A DNA stretch of 64,000 bases from Ferruginibacter sp. HRS2-29 (lineage in GTDB: Bacteria; Bacteroidota; Bacteroidia; Chitinophagales; Chitinophagaceae): assembly GCF_024343615.1 (NCBI RefSeq), contig NZ_RJUB01000003.1, positions 1 to 64,000 on the forward strand, read 5' to 3'. The notes below the pieces were generated by a model, which was not told the DNA's origin, did no database searches, and saw nothing but the letters and a program-made list of their open reading frames with translations. The translations under genes were made by a program, and so were the position numbers. This document shows positions 34,548 to 44,298 of the stretch, piece after piece; the stretch's first letter is position 1, and every line of letters starts with the position of its first letter.

Positions 34548-37500
34548 ATGTTCAAGAAATTCATAGAACGGCCAGTCATGGCCACCGTGATCTCCATCCT
34601 GCTCGTTATACTGGGCCTGATCGGACTCAAATCTTTACCCCTTCAGCAGTTTCCCGATATCGCCCCACCGGCTGTGCAGGTGACGGCTTTTTACCCGGGT
34701 GCGAATGCTGAAACCGTACTCCGCTCCGTTGCACCATCACTCGAAGAATCGATCAACGGTGTGGAAGACATGAGCTACATGAGCTCAACCGCCAGTAATG
34801 ACGGTTCGCTGGTGATCACCGTCTATTTCAAACTCGGTACCAATGCCGACCAGGCCGCGGTGAATGTGCAAAACCGTGTAGCGCAGGCCACGAGCCAGCT
34901 TCCGGCCGAAGTAGTGCAGGCAGGTGTTACCACATCGAAGCAACAAAACAGCCTGTTGGTAGTAGTTGATCTTTATGCGGAAGACGAAAAGACGTATGAC
35001 CAGACTTTCCTGGCGAACTATGCGCAGATCAACATCATCCCGGAGATCAAAAGGATAAAGGGTGTGGGACAATCGATCATCTTTGGTGGTAACAAGGATT
35101 ACTCGATGAGGGTGTGGCTGAACCCTGCGCAGATGAGTGCTTACAATCTCGTGCCGCAGGAAGTGATGGCGGCCATACAAGACAAGAACCTTGAAGCGGC
35201 TCCCGGTAAACTCGGCGAAAGCAGCAAAGAATCTTTTGAATATATCATCAAGTACAAAGGAAAACTGAACCAGCCCGGAGATTACGAAAACATCGTGATC
35301 CGTGCCAATCCTGATGGCTCGATGCTTCGGCTGAAAGATGTGGCCCGTGTGGAATTCGGAGCGTATACATACGGAAACTATACGCGTACAAACGGAAAAC
35401 CCGGCGTTAATATCGCTTCGTTTCAATTGGCAGGCTCCAATTCCAACGAGATACAGATCGCTATCGCGGAACTGATGAAAAAAGTTTCCAAAAATTTTCC
35501 GAAGGGCATCAGTTATACCACTATTTATGATACCAAGATCCCGCTCGACGAATCGATCGCACAGGTGAAACACACGCTGATAGAAGCTTTCATACTCGTG
35601 TTCATCGTGGTGTTCATCTTCCTGCAGGATTTCAGATCGACATTGGTACCGGCCATCGCCGTACCAGTTTCTATCATCGGTACTTTCTTTTTCATGCAGC
35701 TGTTCGGGTTGTCCATCAACCTCTTCACTTTGTTCGCGTTAGTACTCGCTATCGGTATCGTGGTAGATGATGCCATCGTGGTGGTGGAGGCCGTACATGC
35801 CAAAATGGAGCACCGGCACCTGCCGGCAAAAGCCGCTACCCTTTCGGCGATGCGGGAAATTACCGGCGCTATCATTTCCATTACCCTGGTGATGAGTGCA
35901 GTGTTCTTACCAGTGGGTTTCATGAGTGGTTCAACCGGTGTATTCTATCGCCAGTTCGCATTCACACTTGCCATCGCCATTGTGATATCCGCTGTAAATG
36001 CACTTACGCTTAGTCCTGCTTTATGTGCCTTATTCCTGAAAGATGTTCATACAAGTGATCCATCCATTCCTGCAAAAAAACTGACCTTCAAAGAAAAATT
36101 CTTTGCAGGATTCAATTCCGGTTTTTCAAAGCTTACCAATAAATATATTGGCAGCCTGCGTTTTCTTGCCCGTTACAAATGGGTGGCGATCACCAGCCTG
36201 GTGCTCATCATCGCATCTACTTTTTACCTGGTGCAAAAAACAAAAACAGGTTTTATTCCATCAGAAGATCTCAACTTCTTCGCCATCGCGTTATCCATGC
36301 CTCCGGGTTCATCATTGGAACGCACTACCGAAGTCATCAAGGAAGGAGAAAAAGTACTGAGCAGCATCGAAGCAAAAAGAGCGGTGATGGGATTGTCAGG
36401 TTTCAACATCCTTACACAATCTTCCAATCCCTCTGCTGCTGTGGCATTCGTGTCGTTCAAGCCTTCGGCTGAAAGAGGAAAGATCAAAGACATAAACGTA
36501 ATGATGAATGATACGCGGCAGAAACTGGCGCAGATCAAAGGAGGAAATTTCTTCGTGTTCACGTTCCCGACAGTTCCGGGTTTCAGCAATGTGGATGGTT
36601 TGGACCTGGTGTTGCAGGACCGCACCGGCAACGGAACGCTGAACAGGTTTGCAGAAGTATCTACCAGTTTCATCGGTGAACTGATGAAACGTAAGGAGAT
36701 CGCATTTGCCTTCACTTCTTTCAAAGCGGATTACCCGCAGCTCGAACTGGAAGTGGATGATGAAAAAGCCGAACAACTGGGCGTTAAAGTAAAAGATGTG
36801 CTGCAATCATTGCAGGCTTATTTCGGTAGTGCGCAGGCATCCGATTTCAATCGATTTGGTAAATATTATCGTGTGATGGTGCAGGCCGATCCCAAAGACA
36901 GGGCGAATGCGGACGCGATCAATGGTATCTCCGTGAAGAACCGTACCGGAGAAATGGTGCCGATCAGCACACTGGTAAAACTGAACCGTGTGTACGGACC
37001 AGAAACCGTATCGAGGTATAACCTGTTCAATTCGATCGGTATCAACGCTATCCCAAAACCCGGTTACAGCACCGGTGATGCAATAAGAGCTGTAGAAGAA
37101 GTGGCGAAAACCAGCCTGCCAAACGGTTACACGCAGGAGTTCACGGGTCTTACAAAAGAAGAGATCTCGTCGGGTGGACAATCAGCAGTGATCTTCGGGC
37201 TTTGCCTGCTCTTCGTTTACTTCCTGCTGGCAGCGCAATACGAAAGTTACATCCTACCAATGGCTGTAGTACTGTCTATCCCTGCCGGTATCCTGGGTGT
37301 ATTCTCTGCTATCGGTTTGGCTGGTATCGAAAACAACATTTATGTACAGGTAGCGCTGGTAATGCTGATAGGGCTGCTCGCCAAAAATGCCATCCTGATC
37401 GTAGAGTTTGCGGTGCAAAGAAGGCATGCGGGCAAAACGCTGATCGCCTCTGCATTGGAAGCCGCGAAGCTTCGCCTGCGCCCGATCATCATGACATCAC

Positions 37501-37742
37501 TCGCGTTCATCGTGGGTATGATACCGATGATGCGTGCCACCGGGCCGTCTGCCCAAGGTAACCATTCGATCAGTATCGCCGCAGCAGGCGGAATGATCGC
37601 CGGAGTAATTCTCGGTTTGTTCATCATACCGATCCTATTCATCATTTTCCAGTACATACAGGAAAAGATCACCGGCAAACCAAAAGCTATCCAACAATCT
37701 GCACACACACTTTCTGTGGTACCGCAGCTTGAACTGAATTAA
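34548..37742 (+). CDS. RND family multidrug efflux transporter (AcrB/MexB type)
   Basis: This 1064-residue protein has twelve predicted helices in two halves with two large periplasmic loops. Marker segments: RPVMATVISILLVILGLIGL at the start, the fourth helix GIVVDDAIVVVEAVHAKME with the proton-relay Asp pair, FRSTLVPAIAVPVSI, and late helices ending in ATGPSAQGNHSISIAAAGGM. The pattern fits the HAE1 subfamily that exports hydrophobic and amphiphilic drugs. Function as proton-driven exporter with the adaptor at 33371 and the channel at 37885 is established for the family; substrates here are unknown. Confidence 0.95.
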   Translation: MFKKFIERPVMATVISILLVILGLIGLKSLPLQQFPDIAPPAVQVTAFYPGANAETVLRSVAPSLEESINGVEDMSYMSSTASNDGSLVITVYFKLGTNADQAAVNVQNRVAQATSQLPAEVVQAGVTTSKQQNSLLVVVDLYAEDEKTYDQTFLANYAQINIIPEIKRIKGVGQSIIFGGNKDYSMRVWLNPAQMSAYNLVPQEVMAAIQDKNLEAAPGKLGESSKESFEYIIKYKGKLNQPGDYENIVIRANPDGSMLRLKDVARVEFGAYTYGNYTRTNGKPGVNIASFQLAGSNSNEIQIAIAELMKKVSKNFPKGISYTTIYDTKIPLDESIAQVKHTLIEAFILVFIVVFIFLQDFRSTLVPAIAVPVSIIGTFFFMQLFGLSINLFTLFALVLAIGIVVDDAIVVVEAVHAKMEHRHLPAKAATLSAMREITGAIISITLVMSAVFLPVGFMSGSTGVFYRQFAFTLAIAIVISAVNALTLSPALCALFLKDVHTSDPSIPAKKLTFKEKFFAGFNSGFSKLTNKYIGSLRFLARYKWVAITSLVLIIASTFYLVQKTKTGFIPSEDLNFFAIALSMPPGSSLERTTEVIKEGEKVLSSIEAKRAVMGLSGFNILTQSSNPSAAVAFVSFKPSAERGKIKDINVMMNDTRQKLAQIKGGNFFVFTFPTVPGFSNVDGLDLVLQDRTGNGTLNRFAEVSTSFIGELMKRKEIAFAFTSFKADYPQLELEVDDEKAEQLGVKVKDVLQSLQAYFGSAQASDFNRFGKYYRVMVQADPKDRANADAINGISVKNRTGEMVPISTLVKLNRVYGPETVSRYNLFNSIGINAIPKPGYSTGDAIRAVEEVAKTSLPNGYTQEFTGLTKEEISSGGQSAVIFGLCLLFVYFLLAAQYESYILPMAVVLSIPAGILGVFSAIGLAGIENNIYVQVALVMLIGLLAKNAILIVEFAVQRRHAGKTLIASALEAAKLRLRPIIMTSLAFIVGMIPMMRATGPSAQGNHSISIAAAGGMIAGVILGLFIIPILFIIFQYIQEKITGKPKAIQQSAHTLSVVPQLELN

Positions 37743-37749
37743 TAATGCC

Positions 37750-37802
37750 GTCTTCGACAAGCTCAGACTGACAGCAACTGTCGTGTTGGGCTTGTCGAAA
37801 CA
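37750..37802. repeat. TTCGACAAGC inverted repeat
   Basis: Arms 37750-37774 and 37778-37802 pair over 25 nt with several mismatches around the core TTCGACAAGC/GCTTGTCGAA. CTTCGACAAGCTCAG-like palindromes are common between genes in many Bacteroidota. It lies inside the efflux operon between the pump and channel genes and could tune the ratio of the products. Confidence 0.65.
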
Positions 37803-37884
37803 TGGATAAGAAAAGGGCCTGCACAGATGACTTCATCTTAATAGCCCGATACGTTTAATAACAAGGAGTTTTAAATAAAAGACC

Positions 37885-39288
37885 ATGAACACAAAATTCA
37901 AATTATATGCTTTCATCGTGCTGGTATTGTACGCCTGCAAGATCACAAAGGATATCAACATAACGGAAGCACCCGTAGCGGAAAGTTTCAGGGATGTGTC
38001 TACCTCCGACACTACCAGCATCGCTGATGTACAGTGGAAAGATTTCTTCACCGATCCGGTATTACAAAGCCTGATTGACAGCGCGCTGATCAAAAATTTT
38101 GATATGCAACTGGCGTTAAAAAATATCGGGCAGGCGCAGCTTGCGGTCAGCCAGGTAAAGTGGGATTATATTCCGGCCGCTTCGCTCAACATAACGGCAG
38201 GGTCTAACCGCCCTTCGGATAACAGCCTGAACGGACTGAGCCTGAGCCAGTTTCTGAAGAAATCACACATTGAAGATTTCAACGCGAATGTGTCGCTTTC
38301 ATGGGAAGCGGATATCTGGGGAAAGATCCGCAACAAACAGAAGAGCGCGCTGGCGCAATACCTGCAGACTGGTGAAGCAAAAAAAGCGATCCAGACCAAT
38401 ATCATCGCACAGGTATCTCAAGGATATTATAACCTCCTGATGCTGGATGCACAGCTCGCTATCGCGAAGAAAAACCTGGCACTCACCGACAGTACTTTGT
38501 TCATCACAAAATTACAATTCGGTTCAGGGCAGGTGACTTCACTGGCGGTGCAACAGGTGACTGCACAGGAACAAAATGCTGCGCAACTGGTACCACAATT
38601 TGAACAGGACAGGATCTTACAGGAAAATGCCCTGAGCATCCTCACCGGCAAATTGCCCGCGGCCATCAATACATCCACTTCATTGGATGCTATCCACCTC
38701 CCTGCTTCCCTGAATGCCGGTATACCTACGGCAATGGTTAAACGCAGACCGGATATCCGCAGACGCGAACTCGATCTTACGATCGCCAACGCAAACGTGG
38801 GCATTTCGCAGGCAAGCATGTACCCTTCCCTTACCATCACTGCCGCCGGCGGATTGAATTCCTTTAAAGCGAGCAACTGGTTCAACATTCCGGCTTCGCT
38901 GTTTGGTGCAGTAGCCGGTGGAATATCGCAGCCTTTGCTGCAACACAAACAGTTGAAAACACAACTGGAAACTGCCAAAATAGAAAGAGAGAAAACAGTG
39001 CTCGAATTCAGGCAGGCTGTGTTGCTGGCCGTTGGCGAAGTATCCAATGCATTGGCAAAACTGGATAAGATTAAAGTGCAGAAAGGGATAGCGGCGAAGA
39101 GGGTGGCTACTTTGCAGCAGGCGACCTCGAATGCAGGATTACTGTTTCAAAACGGCATGGCAAATTACCTGGAAGTGATCACAGCGCAAAGCAATGTATT
39201 GCAGGGCGAAATTGAACTGGCCATGTTGAAACGTGCGGAATTGGGCGCAGCGGTTGAGTTGTATCGTTCGCTGGGTGGTGGGCAGTAA
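37885..39288 (+). CDS. TolC/OprM-like outer-membrane efflux lipoprotein
   Basis: The 467-residue protein has a lipoprotein signal (VLVLYAC, Cys18). Its body is rich in long heptad helices, with two Ala/Gln-rich repeats typical of the TolC fold (QLALKNIGQAQLAVSQVKWDYIPAASLNI, and the mirrored LDLTIANANVGISQASMYPS). It forms the outer-membrane duct for the pump encoded upstream. A terminator follows at 39379, which closes the three-gene transcript that began near 33371. Confidence 0.93.
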   Translation: MNTKFKLYAFIVLVLYACKITKDINITEAPVAESFRDVSTSDTTSIADVQWKDFFTDPVLQSLIDSALIKNFDMQLALKNIGQAQLAVSQVKWDYIPAASLNITAGSNRPSDNSLNGLSLSQFLKKSHIEDFNANVSLSWEADIWGKIRNKQKSALAQYLQTGEAKKAIQTNIIAQVSQGYYNLLMLDAQLAIAKKNLALTDSTLFITKLQFGSGQVTSLAVQQVTAQEQNAAQLVPQFEQDRILQENALSILTGKLPAAINTSTSLDAIHLPASLNAGIPTAMVKRRPDIRRRELDLTIANANVGISQASMYPSLTITAAGGLNSFKASNWFNIPASLFGAVAGGISQPLLQHKQLKTQLETAKIEREKTVLEFRQAVLLAVGEVSNALAKLDKIKVQKGIAAKRVATLQQATSNAGLLFQNGMANYLEVITAQSNVLQGEIELAMLKRAELGAAVELYRSLGGGQ

Positions 39289-39378
39289 ACACGGATTACA
39301 CGAATGAAAACGGATTACACGAATTCGGGGAGATAGGTGCGAAAAACAAGAGAGGAATATTACATCTCCATATAAAAT

Positions 39379-39417
39379 AACGGCCGCTTCGGAAGAAGTG
39401 GCCGTTTGATTTTTTTT
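39379..39417 (+). terminator. Rho-independent terminator of the efflux operon
   Basis: A 12-bp stem with one G-T pair (39379-39390/39395-39406), loop GGAA, then a run of eight T at 39410-39417. It lies 90 bp after the stop of the TolC-like gene, beyond a short direct-repeat run of GGATTACACGAA. Confidence 0.85.
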
Positions 39418-39555
39418 CCGCAGATGAGCGCAGATGGATAGCACGCAGCGGAAAAACTTCTCCTCGATGAACCTTAGCGGTCGCCTTCGGCAAGCCCGGT
39501 TTGACGATATAAATAATAATAAACTCTCAGTATCTTTGTTTCGTTACTAAAACTT

Positions 39556-39975
39556 ATGGCAACACATCCAAATTACAAACAGGAACTGGCGCCGGTGATT
39601 GCTGCCAGCTGGTTTACACTCGATCCGGGCACTTACGTTTATACCAGTGCAGAAAAGGTCAACGACCCCGAAAAGCATCTTTTGGTGGTGAGGGATGGCA
39701 TTGAGATCACCGTGGTCACTGATATTTCCAACCTGCCGATGGAAGGCAATTACAAAGAAAATAAGGAACGCTGGAAACTGCTGAATATCCGCTGCGGCAG
39801 CCCGTTTTATTGTGTTGGTTTCATCGCATACATCACCGATACGCTGGCCGTAGCCGGAATTGATATTGTGATCACGTCCAGCTTTTCGAACGACCTGATA
39901 CTTGTTATGGATAAAGATCTTGAAAGAGCGATCATGTTGTTGAAAGAAGCTGGGTTCGGGCACAGAAGTGAATGA
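39556..39975 (+). CDS. ACT-domain protein (CASTOR type)
   Basis: The 139-residue protein has two ACT-like segments: FTLDPGTYVYTSAEKV with VRDGIEITVVTDISNLP, and FYCVGFIAYITDTLAVAGIDIVITSSFSNDLILV, the latter a strong match to CASTOR-type ACT domains. They bind small ligands, usually amino acids. No enzyme is linked. The function is likely regulatory. Its neighbours are the efflux terminator upstream and a lipoprotein on the opposite strand. Confidence 0.88.
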   Translation: MATHPNYKQELAPVIAASWFTLDPGTYVYTSAEKVNDPEKHLLVVRDGIEITVVTDISNLPMEGNYKENKERWKLLNIRCGSPFYCVGFIAYITDTLAVAGIDIVITSSFSNDLILVMDKDLERAIMLLKEAGFGHRSE

Positions 39976-40042
39976 GGAAACATGAAACCCCGGCAGTTTA
40001 CACCCTGCCTTTATTTATTAATGTCGGGTATAAATTGGAAAT

Positions 40043-40120
40043 AAGTTCAAAGGTTCCAAAATTTCTTCCATTAAAAACAACTCTTGAACCTTTGAACTTC
40101 CTGAACCTTTGAACTTTTTA
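40043..40120. repeat. GTTCAAAGGTTC inverted repeat
   Basis: The left arm (AAGTTCAAAGGTTC, 40043-40056) pairs with two right copies (GAACCTTTGAACTT at about 40086 and 40106), the second continuing into a T-run. It sits between the convergent ACT and lipoprotein genes and could terminate both. Confidence 0.6.
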
Positions 40121-40159
40121 ATTACACTGGTATTGATAAGTATAATTGGTGCTTGAATT

Positions 40160-40828
40160 TCACAGGGTCATTTTCAACCCGGTAATTCCTTCGTTCCCAA
40201 ATGTGTATTCGTATGTGTTGATGTCCCCGCCGGAGAAAAGTGACTTGATGGCATTTTTGGTACGGTAGATGTTTATGTTTTGGGTCTTCTGGATCAGATC
40301 CAGATAATCTCCTTGCTGTGCAGGTTTATCAGCATAGTATTCGATGTTGGTAACATTATTTCCCTGTGTAAGCATTACCATATTTCCGTTCTCCCATTTA
40401 AGGATGTTGACGATCGGCTGCGAGCCGTTAGAATATGTAGTAGTAGCTTTAATAAGCTGTGTACCGCTATATTCATATGTATCGTTGTACCATTGAGTAC
40501 CATCGGCGTTTGTTTCAGTCTTTACATTGGTCGTAAGTCCATTGGCACCATTAGTAATGATCTTCTTCTGCGAAAAAGCGCCATTGAAGGTTTCGTTCGA
40601 TACTACATTGTTGCCACTGTAAGCATAGGTGATGCTCGTTTTACCGGAAATATAACTACTTACTTTTCCTTCTGCGTTGTAAGTAAAGTTGATCGGATCA
40701 GTTCCAGGTGCAGAAACGGTGATGATACGGCAGGTTTGCGATGGCGCCTCCTCTTTTTTACAGCTACTGACTAAGCTTGCTGCGGCGAGCAATATTACTG
40801 GTACGGATAAAAACTTTTGTGTTCTCAT
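40160..40828 (-). CDS. DUF4595-like lipoprotein
   Basis: This 222-residue lipoprotein (lipobox LVSSC, Cys23) has a body of short beta-hairpin repeats (ITYAYSGNNVVSNETFNG, YEYSGTQLIKATTTYSNGSQP, ILKWENGNMVML). This is the pattern of DUF4595-type surface proteins of Bacteroidota that resemble RHS/YD repeats. It is on the cell surface or periplasmic side; the role is unknown. No operon partner was seen. Confidence 0.7.
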   Translation of the reverse strand: MRTQKFLSVPVILLAAASLVSSCKKEEAPSQTCRIITVSAPGTDPINFTYNAEGKVSSYISGKTSITYAYSGNNVVSNETFNGAFSQKKIITNGANGLTTNVKTETNADGTQWYNDTYEYSGTQLIKATTTYSNGSQPIVNILKWENGNMVMLTQGNNVTNIEYYADKPAQQGDYLDLIQKTQNINIYRTKNAIKSLFSGGDINTYEYTFGNEGITGLKMTL

Positions 40829-41077
40829 TAGTTTGTTCTTTTTGTGTTGATTGATTAATATTTATTTGATGATTATAAAATGATGGTAAAAAATATAAAA
40901 GACCTTATCGTTAAAGCCGTGTACTCTTCAATGCGGTTTAAATGATTTAGTGAAGCAAAACTAAAACCCACTCTTCGCAAAAAGCCTTTCTGTTGTGCGT
41001 ATGACAGGCCTTAATAAACAATCGGTAAGAAAGAATTAAGAATTAAGAATTAAGCGAAGAATGATGCGGACAGGGGA

Positions 41078-41245
41078 ATCGCAGATTTTAAAAAAGATAA
41101 AAGGATTTCGCTGATTACTTTTTTACTTCGTAAAAAATGAAAATGCAGTTTGCAAGATCTTGCACTGATCTTATAAAATGCATTTCAATTTTGCTTCAGC
41201 AAAATAATCTGTGAAATCCTTTTATCTTTTTTAAAATCTGCGATT
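41078..41245. repeat. Cross-shaped intergenic repeat, copy 1
   Basis: Outer arms of 41 nt (41078-41118 and 41205-41245) match with two mismatches. Inside are three further hairpins: TTTTTTAC-TTC-GTAAAAAA (41119-41137), a central TGAAAATGCA/TGCATTTCA stem holding the palindrome GCAAGATCTTGC, and ATTTTGC-TTCA-GCAAAAT (41188-41205). A related copy with changed sequence but equal layout is at 46242-46443. It follows a run of AATTAAG heptamers (41034-41053). Together these fill the 451-bp gap 40829-41279; no gene was seen there. Confidence 0.9.
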
Positions 41246-41279
41246 ATTTTTCGTTTCGATCTTCACAAATTCATAATTA

Positions 41280-42482
41280 TCAATTGAGGCTTTTATCTGT
41301 AAAATAATCATACCTCTTCGTGCTTCCATCTTTCAGGTTGACGATGATGAGCAGGTTAATCTCCCCGGAACTCAGGTCTTTATTGTTTCTGCCATAAATG
41401 TAAAGTCTATTTTTTTTGTATTGCCAATCCGTCCATTGACTTAATTCCGTATCATATTTCCACGCTACATATCCATCGGGTGAAACACAGCTGATGATGA
41501 TTGACCCCTCGTTACCTATCTGGCTTTTGGAAACCACGAGGTAACTGTTCGAATTTTCAGGATGCAGTAATTGTCCGGTTTGTTTATTAAGCAGGAACCC
41601 CCCATCGAGATAATAACCTGCCGCGATTATTTGTTTTACGTTCTTTTTATCAATATATACCTGGCCATACCTGCTGCTGTCGCTTCTGGCGGTGAGCAAC
41701 TGGCGGCGTTCATCTTCACCATAAGAAGAGTTGATATAAACCCTGTCGTTAAGCGCATTAAATTCATCCGTAGAATACAATCCAAACCATTCCCGATTCA
41801 GTGTATCCTGGTTGAGCTTCATCTGGCTGAAATGCATATCATACCTTTCCAGGCTTTTTATCCGCGAAGCGAGCTCAGCTTTTTCAGTATCCTCTTTTAT
41901 TGCTGTAAATGGTTTTGCCAGTAATGTTTTAGCATCGAGTATCCATGGAGTACCATCTGTAGCAGTGAATTTTACGGAGCTCTCTGCAGTTACAAAATCA
42001 TAATACCTTCTTTCAGCAGGAAATTTCCCGGACAATGCTGCGTTGCTTTTTTCCAGCGATTTGATATCTGCCAGCTTTTTCAATGTGAACGCATCATACA
42101 ACATCAACTCATTGGCAAAGATCCACACCTGCGAGCCATTGGTGCCCAACACTTCTATCGGGTATTGTGTAATACGTGAAGGAAGATCGATTTCTTCCGC
42201 TCCTATTTTTTTACCGGTGATGGCATCATTCGTTTGTAAATAATATTCATCGCTCACCGATTTATGAATAAAGCCACCGGATTGTGAATACGAAGTCGTT
42301 TTTGAAAATTTCACGAGGCTGAACAATAGCTTTTTGCCGTCTTTTTCAATATAAACCACCGGCGGCAGGGCGCTGCGTTCGTCATATTTCGACAGGCAGC
42401 CCCTGATCCCAAAGAGGAACAGGGCGATAAAACCACCGATCACAACAAATCCTCCTACAAAAAAACGGGATAAACGGCTCAT
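41280..42482 (-). CDS. PA2928-like membrane-anchored protein
   Basis: The protein has 400 residues from the ATG at 42482. It has one N-terminal membrane helix (RFFVGGFVVIGGFIALFLFG) and a large external domain with beta-propeller-like repeats (SQVWIFANELMLYDAFTLKKLADIKS, GGFLLNKQTGQLLHPENSNSYLVVSKS). The best fit I know is the PA2928 family of unknown function. It stands alone between two long repeat elements. Confidence 0.6.
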   Translation of the reverse strand: MSRLSRFFVGGFVVIGGFIALFLFGIRGCLSKYDERSALPPVVYIEKDGKKLLFSLVKFSKTTSYSQSGGFIHKSVSDEYYLQTNDAITGKKIGAEEIDLPSRITQYPIEVLGTNGSQVWIFANELMLYDAFTLKKLADIKSLEKSNAALSGKFPAERRYYDFVTAESSVKFTATDGTPWILDAKTLLAKPFTAIKEDTEKAELASRIKSLERYDMHFSQMKLNQDTLNREWFGLYSTDEFNALNDRVYINSSYGEDERRQLLTARSDSSRYGQVYIDKKNVKQIIAAGYYLDGGFLLNKQTGQLLHPENSNSYLVVSKSQIGNEGSIIISCVSPDGYVAWKYDTELSQWTDWQYKKNRLYIYGRNNKDLSSGEINLLIIVNLKDGSTKRYDYFTDKSLN

Positions 42483-42570
42483 ACTATTCAATTGAAATGG
42501 AAAATTAGAAATTTCCTCTTTCACAACAGGCGGCTTTTGAGCATATGACGGTTTTGGTTAAACGAACGGC

Positions 42571-42600
42571 TGAGTTGACATCTCCTGAGGTGTCAACTCA
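42571..42600. repeat. TGAGTTGACA palindrome
   Basis: Perfect 10-bp arms TGAGTTGACA/TGTCAACTCA with a 10-bp centre that also partly pairs (CTC/GAG). The half-site GATGTCAAC repeats at 42604. It precedes the carboxylase gene by 64 bp in a divergent region, so it could be a regulator site or an extragenic palindrome. Confidence 0.5.
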
Positions 42601-42663
42601 GTAGATGTCAACTGTTATTCCACAACTTTTCAGTACTTTGCCAGTACTAATATTGCAAGCTTT

Positions 42664-44292
42664 ATGGATATACAGTTCAATAAAAATGAAGATGCCATGA
42701 AAATGGCGTGGAGCCAGGTACGGCAAAAACTCGAAAAGATTTATGAAGGTGGCGGCGCCAAAGCCGCTCTGAAACAAAAAGAGAAAAACAAACTCACGGC
42801 GCGGCAACGGATCGCTTACCTGTGCGACCCCAATACCCCTTTTACCGAGATTGGCGCTTTTGCCGGTTACGAAATGTATGAGGAATATGGTGGTTGCCCG
42901 GCCGGCGGCACAGTGAGCGGCATCGGCTATGTAAGTGGCAGGCAGTGCATCATCGTGGCCAATGACCAAACGGTGAAAGCAGGTGCATGGTTTCCCATCA
43001 CAGGAAAGAAGAACCTGCGTATGCAGGAGATCGCGATGGAAAATAAATTGCCGGTGATCTACATTGTAGACAGTGCGGGCGTTTTCCTGCCCATGCAGGA
43101 TGAGATATTTCCCGACAAAGAACATTTCGGGCGCATTTTTCGCAACAATGCAAAAATGAGTGCGATGGGCATCACGCAGATTGCCGCTGTTACGGGTGCC
43201 TGCGTTGCCGGAGGTGCATATCTGCCGATCATGAGCGATGAAACATTGATGGTGGAAGGAGCAGGCTCTATCTTTTTGGCCGGGCCATACCTTGTGAAAG
43301 CCGCTATTGGTGAGGATATTGATGCGGAAACGTTGGGTGGCGCTGCAACGCATAATGAATTATCGGGTATTGCCGATTACAAATTCAAAACGGAAGAAGA
43401 ATGCCTTGACCAGGTGAAAAAGATCATCAGCAGGCTTGGAAAGCCAACCCTGGCAGGCTTTGACAGAGTAACACCTGTAGAACCAAAACCAGCGAAAGAC
43501 CAGTTGTTCGGCATCATGAGTGAAGGCAATACAAAACCTTACGACATGCTGCAAATGATCGATTGCCTCACGGATGCCGACAGCTTTGACGAATTCAAAA
43601 AAGATTATGGCAAAACGATCGTATGCGGCTATGCCCGCATAGATGGATGGGCTGTGGGCATCGTGGCCAATCAGCGATTGATCGTAAAAAGTAAAAAAGG
43701 CGAAATGCAGTTGGGCGGTGTGATCTACAACGATAGTGCTGATAAAGCCGCACGTTTTATCATGAATTGCAACCAGAAAAAAATCCCGCTGGTATTCCTG
43801 CAGGACGTGACCGGTTTCATGGTGGGCAGCCGAAGCGAACACAGCGGCATCATCAAAGATGGAGCAAAGCTGGTGAACGCGGTGGCAAATTCCGTGGTAC
43901 CTAAGATCACCATCATCATAGGAAACTCATATGGGGCGGGCAATTACGCCATGTGTGGCAAAGCGTATGACCCAAGGTTCATATACGCCTGGCCTACGGC
44001 CAAAATTGCGGTGATGGGTGGCGAACAGGCAGCCAGGACCATGCTGCAGATTGAAGTAGGCGCCATGAAAGCCAAAGGAAAGGAAGTGACGGCTGAAGAA
44101 GAAAAAGCATTTTTAGAAAAGATCACCGATAAATACACAAAACAGACCAAACCGGAATATGCCGCTGCACGGTTATGGGTAGACGCAATTATTGATCCCG
44201 CTGAAACAAGAAGTGTTATTTCGGAAGGGATAAAAGCTGCGGACCATAATGCGGATATAGCGGAGTTTAAGACGGGCGTGTTCCAGGTTTAG
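42664..44292 (+). CDS. Acyl-CoA carboxylase carboxyltransferase (beta) subunit
   Basis: This 542-residue protein has the full crotonase-like carboxyltransferase pair: KLTARQRIAYLCDPNTPFTE near the start, CPAGGTVSGIGYVSGRQCII, AVTGACVAGGAYLPIMSDE, then the second half DVTGFMVGSRSEHSGIIKDGAKLV and IIGNSYGAGNYAMCGKAYDPRF. The substrate is most likely methylcrotonyl-CoA or propionyl-CoA (leucine or odd-chain breakdown). The sequence does not settle which; the biotin-carrying partner is not in the window. It stands alone, followed by a composite repeat. Confidence 0.93.
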   Translation: MDIQFNKNEDAMKMAWSQVRQKLEKIYEGGGAKAALKQKEKNKLTARQRIAYLCDPNTPFTEIGAFAGYEMYEEYGGCPAGGTVSGIGYVSGRQCIIVANDQTVKAGAWFPITGKKNLRMQEIAMENKLPVIYIVDSAGVFLPMQDEIFPDKEHFGRIFRNNAKMSAMGITQIAAVTGACVAGGAYLPIMSDETLMVEGAGSIFLAGPYLVKAAIGEDIDAETLGGAATHNELSGIADYKFKTEEECLDQVKKIISRLGKPTLAGFDRVTPVEPKPAKDQLFGIMSEGNTKPYDMLQMIDCLTDADSFDEFKKDYGKTIVCGYARIDGWAVGIVANQRLIVKSKKGEMQLGGVIYNDSADKAARFIMNCNQKKIPLVFLQDVTGFMVGSRSEHSGIIKDGAKLVNAVANSVVPKITIIIGNSYGAGNYAMCGKAYDPRFIYAWPTAKIAVMGGEQAARTMLQIEVGAMKAKGKEVTAEEEKAFLEKITDKYTKQTKPEYAAARLWVDAIIDPAETRSVISEGIKAADHNADIAEFKTGVFQV

Positions 44293-44298
44293 GGAAGC

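Noticed and set aside
34785..35573. 262-residue leftward frame inside the RND transporter
   Set aside because: Antisense shadow of a strongly conserved coding region.
42598..43353. 251-residue leftward frame inside the carboxylase gene
   Set aside because: Antisense shadow; the plus strand encodes a full conserved carboxyltransferase.
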